DNA from: an uncultured Tidjanibacter sp.
Lineage (GTDB): Bacteria > Bacteroidota > Bacteroidia > Bacteroidales > Rikenellaceae
Length of the DNA: 8,503 nt
NCBI GenBank assembly: GCA_934663885.1
Contig: CAKUKW010000080.1
Coordinates: 1 to 8,503 of the forward strand
Direction of reading: 5' to 3'
Shown: positions 1 through 5,764 of the stretch, piece after piece
Numbering within the stretch: the first letter of the stretch is position 1
Layout of the letters: each line of letters opens with the position of its first letter
Notes under the pieces: generated by a model
Told to the model about the DNA's origin: nothing
The model's database searches: none
The model's input: the letters and a program-made list of their open reading frames with translations, nothing else
Translations under genes and position numbers: made by a program

Positions 1-50
1 CCGGTGGCGCATTCGGCGGGCCACATACTATAGAGGGCTGATATGCTCTG

Positions 51-2174
51 TTATTTCAGGTACGTGTCCAGCCATCCGAAAAATTCCCTGTTCCAGACGA
101 TGTTGTTCTGGGGCTTGAAGACCTGGTGGGCTTCGTTCTCGAAAGCAACCAGCTTCGCCGGTACTCCGCGCACCCTGGCTGCCGTAAGAGCTTCGAGGCT
201 CTGGGTATAAGGGATACGGAAGTCGTTCAGGCCGGTGATTATTAGTATCGGGGTGTCCCACTCGGCAACGAACCTGTGCGGCGAGTTGGCGTAGGACCTC
301 TGTATGATTTTATTATCCTTCTCCCAGTACGGGCCGCCGTAGTCGTTGTTGATGAAGAAAAGTTCTTCCGTATGGCCGTACATGGATTCAAAGTTGAAGA
401 TGCCGCAATGCGAGATGAACGCTTTGAACCTCTTGTTGTGCGTTCCGGCAAGGTAGAATGCCGTGTAGCCTCCGTAGCTCGCGCCTACGCATCCGAGCCT
501 GTCGGCGTCGACCCACGGCTCCCTGGCCACTTCGTCTATTGCCGAAAGGAGATCACGGATATTCTGGCCGCTGTAGTCGCCCGATATCTGGTCGGTCCAT
601 GCCTGCCCGAAGCCGGGGACTCCCTTGCGGGCCGGAGCAACCACTATGTAGCCCTGGGCCGCCATAAGCTGGTAATTCCACCGGAAACTCCATTCGAGCG
701 TGCTCTGCGGTCCGCCCTGGCAATAAAGCAGGGCGGGGTATTTCTTCGACGGGTCGAAGTCGGGAGGAAGGGTAACCCACGTAAGGACTTCAGTGCCGTC
801 CGTAGACCTTATCCAGCGTTTCTGGACTTCGCCCATCTTTATGTTATCGTATATGTGCCTGTTCTCGAAAGTTATCTGTGTCAGGTAGCCGCCGTCGACC
901 CGGTAAAGCTCCGCGGCCTGCGAAAGGGTGGTCATGCTTACGACCGAGGAGCCGCCTGCCATCGAAAGTGCGCCTATGTCGTGGTCGCCTGATGTGAGTA
1001 CAGTTACCTGCGGATTATCGGAAACATGCACGCTGCATATCTGGTGCGTTCCCTTGAGGGGAGCGATAAAGTGGATCGTGCTATTGTCTGTCCATACGGC
1101 ATTGGCTGCCTGCGAATCGAAGTTCTGCGAAAGGTCGATGAACGACCCGTCGTTTATGGTGTATACAACGAGCCTTTCCTTATCTGCCTCGTTGCCCGCG
1201 CGCGGCATGCTGATAAAAGCTATCATTGAATCGTCCGGCGAGAAAACGGGGTATTTGTCATACCCGGGGAAACGGGCCGCCCTGGTGACGTGGTCGTTCG
1301 GGGTTATGGACTTGTTTATGTTGGCCGTCTTTCCGGAGGCAATATCATAGAGGTAGATGTCGGAGTCGGTCGAGACGGCATACTCGGTTCCCGTCATCTT
1401 CTTACAGGTGTAGGCGAGCTGGGTCCCGGCGTTGTTCCACGTGATCTCGGCTGCGTCGAAATAGGGCGCCATAGGGGCGTCCCACGCTTCGCCCTGCATA
1501 ATGTCGAGGCCTTCGGAAATGCCCGCATCGGTTATCTGCGCGATGAAGATATGCCTGTATTCACCCTCGTCCCAGTAGTTCCAATGACGTGCCATAAGGT
1601 CGTCATAAATAAGGGCGCGGGATTGGGGCATGTCGGGGAAAACGTCCGAAGATTTGATTTTCCCCACCTTGACGGGCTGAATATAAAAAAGCCTGTCTCC
1701 GGAAGGAGCGATGCCGAATGCTTCGATGCCGCCGTCAATCTTGGAAAACTGCTTCATACCGGTGCCGTCGGGGGCGATGCTCCATATCTGGGAATCGCCT
1801 CCACGGTCGCTCATAAAGTATATCCTGTCGCCGGCCTTGTTCCACGAAGGGTCGCTGTCATTACCTGCGTGATCGGTTATCCGGACGGGGTCGCCCCCTT
1901 CAACCGGCATTACGAAGAGCGAGGTTACGCCTCGGTTTTCTTCGATGCTGTAGTAGGTGGTGGTGTAAACGAGCTGCTTACCGTCGGGAGAAACGGCGTG
2001 TGAGCCAATGCGGCCCATTTTCCACATCACTTCGGGCGTGAAGATACCTGCCGCCTTTTCGGCTTCGGTCAGGACGTTGTTTATCACAAGCCCTTTGCTT
2101 TTTTCATTTCCGGCGCATCCCGCCACGAGGCCAACTGCCATAATAAAGATTAAAATTTTAGTTACTCTTTTCAT
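51..2174 (-). CDS. S9-family serine peptidase, dipeptidyl-peptidase-5-like, predicted lipoprotein
   Basis: This is a prolyl-oligopeptidase (S9) family enzyme that should remove dipeptides from the N-termini of short peptides in the periplasm or at the cell surface. With the start used here it has 707 residues. A basic N-terminus and hydrophobic segment end in a lipobox, LVAGC, with the acylated Cys at residue 20. The N-terminal half is a beta-propeller with repeated strands of the SPDGK...Y / W...GDRIYFMSDR type. The C-terminal part is an alpha/beta hydrolase. Its catalytic triad is Ser566 in GASYGG, Asp651 in GLNDFRIP and His683 in NEAHQVF. The stretch GKIKSSDVFPD...DDLMARHW resembles Porphyromonas gingivalis DPP5 as I remember it. 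An in-frame ATG ten codons upstream (2202-2204) would also give an open frame. I prefer the inner ATG because it gives a standard signal peptide. The gene lies about 130 bp after the NUDIX gene on the same strand, so it probably has its own promoter. The family is sure; the exact dipeptide specificity is inferred. Confidence 0.95.
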   Translation of the reverse strand: MKRVTKILIFIMAVGLVAGCAGNEKSKGLVINNVLTEAEKAAGIFTPEVMWKMGRIGSHAVSPDGKQLVYTTTYYSIEENRGVTSLFVMPVEGGDPVRITDHAGNDSDPSWNKAGDRIYFMSDRGGDSQIWSIAPDGTGMKQFSKIDGGIEAFGIAPSGDRLFYIQPVKVGKIKSSDVFPDMPQSRALIYDDLMARHWNYWDEGEYRHIFIAQITDAGISEGLDIMQGEAWDAPMAPYFDAAEITWNNAGTQLAYTCKKMTGTEYAVSTDSDIYLYDIASGKTANINKSITPNDHVTRAARFPGYDKYPVFSPDDSMIAFISMPRAGNEADKERLVVYTINDGSFIDLSQNFDSQAANAVWTDNSTIHFIAPLKGTHQICSVHVSDNPQVTVLTSGDHDIGALSMAGGSSVVSMTTLSQAAELYRVDGGYLTQITFENRHIYDNIKMGEVQKRWIRSTDGTEVLTWVTLPPDFDPSKKYPALLYCQGGPQSTLEWSFRWNYQLMAAQGYIVVAPARKGVPGFGQAWTDQISGDYSGQNIRDLLSAIDEVAREPWVDADRLGCVGASYGGYTAFYLAGTHNKRFKAFISHCGIFNFESMYGHTEELFFINNDYGGPYWEKDNKIIQRSYANSPHRFVAEWDTPILIITGLNDFRIPYTQSLEALTAARVRGVPAKLVAFENEAHQVFKPQNNIVWNREFFGWLDTYLK

Positions 2175-2303
2175 ATCGTAGTTTGTTTTAGAAGTTCTTT
2201 TCATGTTAGGACCGGTTTATAGTCTTACCGCCGCGAGGCTAAAGTTAAGTATTTTTCGCCAAACCCGGGGGCAGGCAGGGGAACTAATTAGTAATAAGGT
2301 GCG

Positions 2304-2903
2304 TTATCCGTTTATTTTCAGATGTTTGGCGATGACTTTACGTACGGTCGGGTAGGAACTTCGGAGGGCTTTCGTCAAGGCTTCGCCCGAAAGCCACTCG
2401 GCCCGGTCGATGCCCTCCTCTTTTTGGGGAAGGAGAGGCTCCGTGCCCGTTGACTTGATGTCATGCCACCAGGTTGTTTTCAGCTCCCACGAGCCGAAGT
2501 CGTCGTAGAAGTGCATGGTGCGGCATAGCTGATCGCCTCCGGAGAGTTCGGCCAACCCCGTTTCTTCATTTATTTCCCTCAATGCGGCCTGCAGGGGCGA
2601 TTCGCCATCCTCTATGTGCCCTTTAGGGAGGTCCCACCAGCCTTTGCGGTGGATCATCAGTATCTCCCCGGCGGGATTGCCCACAACCCCGCCCGCTGCT
2701 GCAACATTTGTAAACAGCCTGCAAAAATACGAGAAAGACGCTTCAGGGTCGTCGGACACTATCCACAGCCCTTTGTTAATTCCGATTTTTTGAATCAAAT
2801 TTGCAGGAGTTATTTCTCCTGCATTGTAATCAACGGTGAGAGCCCCCTTTGGAGCGGCTGAAGAGAAGTAAAACGTTTTATCCTTATGGTATACACAATA
2901 CAT
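2304..2903 (-). CDS. NUDIX hydrolase with extra N-terminal region
   Basis: NUDIX hydrolases cleave nucleoside diphosphates linked to another moiety, typically releasing a nucleotide monophosphate and using Mg2+ or Mn2+. From the ATG at 2901-2903 the protein has 199 residues. A complete Nudix box (GX5EX7REUXEEXGU) spans residues 95-117: it begins GHIEDGE and ends REINEETGL, with all the metal-binding glutamates present. It follows the typical beta-strand context ILMIHRKGWWDLPKGH. The NUDIX domain covers about residues 70-190. Residues 1-68 form a separate mixed alpha/beta-looking segment that I cannot assign. A TTG three codons upstream (2910-2912) is in frame, but I prefer ATG. There is no signal peptide, so the protein is cytoplasmic. 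It is transcribed divergently from the SRPBCC gene, with 66 bp between the starts. The substrate cannot be told from sequence. Confidence 0.93.
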   Translation of the reverse strand: MYCVYHKDKTFYFSSAAPKGALTVDYNAGEITPANLIQKIGINKGLWIVSDDPEASFSYFCRLFTNVAAAGGVVGNPAGEILMIHRKGWWDLPKGHIEDGESPLQAALREINEETGLAELSGGDQLCRTMHFYDDFGSWELKTTWWHDIKSTGTEPLLPQKEEGIDRAEWLSGEALTKALRSSYPTVRKVIAKHLKING

Positions 2904-2911
2904 AAGGTACA

Positions 2912-2968
2912 AAATAAGTTATTTATCTGCGGGATAACAACCCCGATGGAATAAAATCAGGATTTTAT
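2912..2968. promoter_or_regulatory. Divergent spacer with three inverted repeats (possible operator)
   Basis: The short spacer between the NUDIX and SRPBCC start codons contains three dyads. AAATAA-G-TTATTT lies at 2912-2924, TTATC-N5-GATAA at 2923-2937 and ATAAAATC-AG-GATTTTAT at 2951-2968. The last ends one base before the SRPBCC start codon. Its two-base centre is too small for an RNA hairpin loop, which fits a protein-binding dyad better. I found no clear TAnnTTTG box here. The region is AT-rich, so short dyads may occur by chance; the 8+8 repeat is the least likely to be chance. Confidence 0.35.
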
Positions 2969-2969
2969 A

Positions 2970-3566
2970 ATGGAAAAATACGAAAGCAAACAACAACAGA
3001 TACGGCGTCCGGCCTCCGAAGTATACAGGGTATTGTCGGACTTCACCAACTTTACGCCCCTGGTTAAGGACAGGCTGCAGGACTGGCAGGCCAATGAGAA
3101 CAGTTGTTCATTCAAGGTGCAGGGGATAACTATGAAACTGATGATAGTAGACAAGGAGCCGGACAGCTATATAAAATTAACAGGGGAGGACGGTTCGCCG
3201 CTCGATTTTACTTTCTGGATACAGATGAAGGAGATGGGGCCGTACGACACGCGTATGAGGCTCGTACTGCATGCCGACCTTAATATGATGATGAAAATGA
3301 TGATAGGCTCCAAGCTCAGGGATGGTATAAACCAGATGGCGGAACAGATAGCCAACGCATTCAACGGTATTCCTCCGACCGGGTTGGATCCGTCTGAATT
3401 CTCTCCGGAAAATTTCTCGCTGGACGATTTTCTGGCGGAGGGAAGCGGGATGCCCGGGCAACCGCATATCGAAACTATAACCGCCGAGGAGCTTCCGCCC
3501 GATATTGCCGACGAACTCGACGGCCAGCCTATAATTTTACCGGATCCGAACAAGCCGGTGTCGTAA
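2970..3566 (+). CDS. SRPBCC/START-fold protein with acidic C-terminal tail
   Basis: This is a cytoplasmic protein of 198 residues with no signal peptide or membrane segment. Residues 1-132 look like the SRPBCC (polyketide cyclase/START-like) fold. The N-terminal strand and helix include IRRPASEVYRVLSDF and the segment TPLVKDRLQDWQ. Alternating strands follow (FKVQGITMKLMIV, SYIKLTG, DFTFWIQM, TRMRLVLHADL). A long C-terminal helix (about 105-131, MMMKMMIGSKLRDGINQMAE) closes the usual helix-grip cavity. Such domains bind hydrophobic ligands, but no ligand can be named. Residues 134-198 are an acidic, proline-rich, probably disordered extension beyond the usual domain length. The ATG at 2970 has no clear Shine-Dalgarno and follows an inverted repeat. 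AUA is the main isoleucine codon here. The gene converges on argS and shares its terminator. Confidence 0.85.
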   Translation: MEKYESKQQQIRRPASEVYRVLSDFTNFTPLVKDRLQDWQANENSCSFKVQGITMKLMIVDKEPDSYIKLTGEDGSPLDFTFWIQMKEMGPYDTRMRLVLHADLNMMMKMMIGSKLRDGINQMAEQIANAFNGIPPTGLDPSEFSPENFSLDDFLAEGSGMPGQPHIETITAEELPPDIADELDGQPIILPDPNKPVS

Positions 3567-3587
3567 GTTATTGAATATGTAAATTAC

Positions 3588-3621
3588 AAAAGCGGGTGCA
3601 TAATTCCATGTACCCGCTTTT
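3588..3621. terminator. Bidirectional intrinsic terminator between SRPBCC gene and argS
   Basis: A 14-bp stem pairs AAAAGCGGGTGCAT (3588-3601) with ATGTACCCGCTTTT (3608-3621), with one G-U wobble and a six-base loop AATTCC. On the plus strand it continues into TTTTATTTATTTA. On the minus strand the 3' side ends in TTTTGTAATTT. The hairpin starts 21 bases after the SRPBCC stop codon and 17 bases beyond the argS stop, so it can serve both convergent genes. Confidence 0.88.
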
Positions 3622-3638
3622 ATTTATTTAATTTGATG

Positions 3639-5426
3639 TCACATCCTTTCCGGTACTTCGATGCCGAGGAGTTTCATTCCCGATTTTATTATGGCGGCAA
3701 TCTGTTCGCTCAAGCGGAGCCTAAGGTTGCGCATAGCGGCATTTTCCTCGCGGATGATGGAGTTGTCGTGGTAATAGCCGTTGAAGGCCTTGGCAAGGTC
3801 GTAGATATAATTGGCGATAGCAGACGGAGCGTAGTTTTCGCCCGCCGCCGCAACTGTGGCTGGATAATCTACCATTATCTTTATAAGCTCGATTTCAGCG
3901 GGCCCCGGTAGTTCAGCGCTTTCGCCCGTAAGGGTATAATCAATGCTCCCCTCGGCCGCCTTGCGGAGTACCGAGCGTATACGGGCATGGGTGTACTGAA
4001 TGAACGGGCCGGTATTGCCGTTGAAATCTATGGACTCCTTGGGGTCAAAAAGCATCGTCTTCTTAGGGTCGACCTTGAGAATGAAATATTTCAGGGCCCC
4101 CATTCCGACCATGCGGCTTATACTTTCCGCTTCCGCTTCCGGCACGCCGTCGAGCTTGCCAAGTTCCTGCGACATCTCGCGGGCGGTCTTGACCATTCCT
4201 TCGATTAGGTCGTCGGCGTCGACAACCGTCCCTTCGCGCGATTTCATCTTACCCTCTGGAAGTTCGACCATGCCGTAGGAAAGGTGGTAAATGTTGTCGC
4301 TCCAATCGGTGTGGCCCAGTTTTTTGAAAATCAGTTTAAGTACCTGGAAATGGTAGTTCTGCTCGTTTCCGACCACGTAAACCAGTTTGTCCAGATTATC
4401 CTCCCTGAATCGCCTGGAGGCCGTACCCAGATCCTGCGTCATGTAAACGGATGTGCCGTCTGCCCTCAGAAGAAGTTTTTCGTCGAGCCCATCGTCGGTA
4501 AGATCGACCCATACGGAGCCGTCTCCGCGGCGGTAAAACACGCCTTTCCGCACTCCTTCCTCCACAATCTCCTTGCCGAGCAGGTAAGTCTGCGACTCGT
4601 AGTATATCTTGTCGAAATCGACGCCCAGATCGCGGTACGTTTTCTCGAAACCGTCATAGACCCAGCCGTTCATAGTCTCCCAAAGGGAATAGATTCCGGG
4701 ATCTTTGGCCTCCCATCCGCGGAGCATTTCCTGCGCCTGCTTCATTACGGGGGCCTCGCGCTTGGCATCCTCCTCGGACATGCCTCCGTCCATCAGTTCC
4801 TTGATTTCGGCTTTATAGTGCCGGTCGAATTCGACATAATATTTACCCACCAGGTGGTCGCCCTTCATGCCGCTGCTCCGGGGTGTTTCGCCGCCGTAAA
4901 GTTTCCACGCGAGCATGCTTTTACAGATGTGGATGCCGCGGTCGTTCACAAGGTTCGCCTTGATGACGTTGTGACCGTTAGCTTTGAGTATTTCCGCCAC
5001 CGAATAACCCAGAAGGTTGTTACGGATGTGGCCGAGGTGGAGCGGCTTGTTGGTGTTTGGCGAGGAGTACTCGACCATTATTGTTTTGCCTGTAGGATGA
5101 CCTGAACCAAATGCGATGTCGGAGGTTATCTCTGCGAGCCTTTCAGCCCAGAAACCCGCATCGAGGGAAAAGTTAAGGAAGCCTTTGACCACATTGAAAG
5201 AGCGGATATAAGGGATGTCGGCCTGTAGTTTTTCGCCTATTTCTGCGGCAGTGGCCTCGGGGCCCTTGCGGCTCGCCTTGAGCAGGGGAAAGACGACGAC
5301 AGTATAGTCGCCTTCAAACTCCTTGCGCGTTTTCTGTATCTGTAATTGTGAAATAGCTTCGACGGGGCCGTAAAGGCCTTCTGCTACCGATTTGACTGCT
5401 TCGGACAGGTGGTTTTCAATATACAT
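3639..5426 (-). CDS. argS: Arginine--tRNA ligase
   Basis: Arginyl-tRNA synthetase is a class I enzyme that attaches arginine to tRNA-Arg with ATP in the cytoplasm. The chosen start gives 595 residues, close to the usual bacterial length. The N-terminal tRNA-recognition (additional) domain covers about residues 1-90, including QKTRKEFEGDYTVVVFPLLK. The Rossmann core carries the HIGH motif as HLGH at 130-133 in SSPNTNKPLHLGHIRNN. The KMSKS-type loop is KMKSREG at 393-399. The DALR anticodon-binding domain occupies about residues 475-595 and includes FIQYTHARIRSVLRK. The frame stays open upstream, with an ATG ten codons earlier (5454-5456) preceded by a purine-rich GGGGAAGGA and a TTG at 5571-5573. 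I chose the ATG at 5424-5426 because the N-terminus then matches the family; the ATG at 5456 is the main alternative. It is transcribed divergently from dusB. Confidence 0.97.
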   Translation of the reverse strand: MYIENHLSEAVKSVAEGLYGPVEAISQLQIQKTRKEFEGDYTVVVFPLLKASRKGPEATAAEIGEKLQADIPYIRSFNVVKGFLNFSLDAGFWAERLAEITSDIAFGSGHPTGKTIMVEYSSPNTNKPLHLGHIRNNLLGYSVAEILKANGHNVIKANLVNDRGIHICKSMLAWKLYGGETPRSSGMKGDHLVGKYYVEFDRHYKAEIKELMDGGMSEEDAKREAPVMKQAQEMLRGWEAKDPGIYSLWETMNGWVYDGFEKTYRDLGVDFDKIYYESQTYLLGKEIVEEGVRKGVFYRRGDGSVWVDLTDDGLDEKLLLRADGTSVYMTQDLGTASRRFREDNLDKLVYVVGNEQNYHFQVLKLIFKKLGHTDWSDNIYHLSYGMVELPEGKMKSREGTVVDADDLIEGMVKTAREMSQELGKLDGVPEAEAESISRMVGMGALKYFILKVDPKKTMLFDPKESIDFNGNTGPFIQYTHARIRSVLRKAAEGSIDYTLTGESAELPGPAEIELIKIMVDYPATVAAAGENYAPSAIANYIYDLAKAFNGYYHDNSIIREENAAMRNLRLRLSEQIAAIIKSGMKLLGIEVPERM

Positions 5427-5456
5427 ATTTATGGATCTATTATTCTGTATTAACAT

Positions 5457-5640
5457 TTCCTTCCCCTTTTTGCTTGTCCAAAAAGTGGAGCAAAAAAGAC
5501 CCCGATGTGTTCGAAAGCTAAAATCTTCGCTCTGAAACCTAAAACGGACGCCTTCGCGGTTTGAAGCAATCAAACTTCTCCGTTTTTTAACGGTTTCTTT
5601 CGCTCGATTTTTTAACGCTTTCTCGCACGTCGGTTATTAA
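5457..5640 (-). other. Long argS 5' leader with hairpins; possible dispersed intergenic element
   Basis: This stretch between the predicted argS promoter and its start codon contains no supported gene. It has an imperfect hairpin at 5467-5496: outer TTTTTGC/GCAAAAA, inner TCCA/TGGA, loop AAAAG and a three-base bulge. GTTTGA-AGCAA-TCAAAC lies at 5559-5575 and CCGTT-TTTT-AACGG at 5580-5593. The minus strand is open in the argS frame from 5573, but its translation does not resemble the ArgRS N-terminus. The text around 5467-5500 looks to me like a sequence seen in many Bacteroidota intergenic regions; that is memory, not a search. The transcript leader would be about 240 bases, long for this phylum. 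Confidence 0.45.
5583..5630. repeat. Two-copy imperfect tandem repeat, period 25 bp
   Basis: The unit TTTTTTAACG(G/C)TTTCT...CGC(T/A)CG occurs at 5583-5607 and again at 5608-5630. The second copy lacks two bases (TT) in the middle. The first copy overlaps the CCGTT-TTTT-AACGG dyad. The repeat lies inside the argS leader. Confidence 0.6.
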
Positions 5641-5672
5641 AAAGACGAATATAAATGATCTTTATAATTGTA

Positions 5673-5703
5673 CAAAGATAGTTAGAAAAGCATAAAAAAC
5701 AGG
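5673..5703 (-). promoter_or_regulatory. Predicted Bacteroidota promoter for argS
   Basis: Read on the minus strand, TATCTTTG (5680-5673) matches the TAnnTTTG -7 consensus exactly. A TGTTTT-rich -33 region (about 5701-5696) lies roughly 20 bases upstream. The start point would fall near 5667, giving an argS leader of about 240 bases. An eight-base palindrome, TTGTACAA (5668-5675), overlaps the box. Confidence 0.6.
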
Positions 5704-5710
5704 GCTGTTT

Positions 5711-5740
5711 CCTGTTTTAAGGCTCAAACGTCTATCTTTG
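5711..5740 (+). promoter_or_regulatory. Predicted Bacteroidota promoter for dusB
   Basis: TATCTTTG at 5733-5740 matches the TAnnTTTG -7 consensus exactly. TGTTTT at 5713-5718 lies 20 bases upstream as a weak -33 element. The start point would be near 5746, about 19 bases before the dusB ATG. It is the mirror partner of the argS promoter. Confidence 0.65.
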
Positions 5741-5764
5741 CAGGGATAAAACGCAGCGAGGACG

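Noticed and set aside
276..992. Long plus-strand open frame (238 codons), and another at 1290-2003, opposite the peptidase gene
   Set aside because: Both lie fully antisense to a well-supported S9 peptidase, show no recognisable domain and reflect GC-biased codon use of the real gene.
2240..2247. Possible -7 box TAACTTTA (minus strand) for the peptidase gene
   Set aside because: It has one mismatch to TAnnTTTG, and the nearest upstream TTTG is only 12 bases away, which is too close for a -33 element.
2283..2292. Ten-base palindrome ACTAATTAGT after the NUDIX stop
   Set aside because: It has no loop and no T-run, so it is not a terminator. AT-rich palindromes of this size arise often by chance.
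2909..2916. TTATTTTG on the minus strand as a NUDIX promoter box
   Set aside because: It mismatches the consensus and lies only six bases from the ATG, which would need a leaderless transcript.
4230..4247. KMKSREG in place of KMSKS in ArgRS
   Set aside because: Variation in this loop is normal for arginyl-tRNA synthetases and does not suggest loss of function.
4284..5105. 273-codon plus-strand open frame inside argS
   Set aside because: It is antisense to conserved ArgRS sequence including the HIGH-motif region, and the translation matches nothing I know.
5427..5573. N-terminal extension of ArgRS from the TTG at 5571-5573
   Set aside because: The extra 49 residues are not like the ArgRS N-terminus, the start codon is weak and the stretch overlaps hairpins and repeats of the leader.
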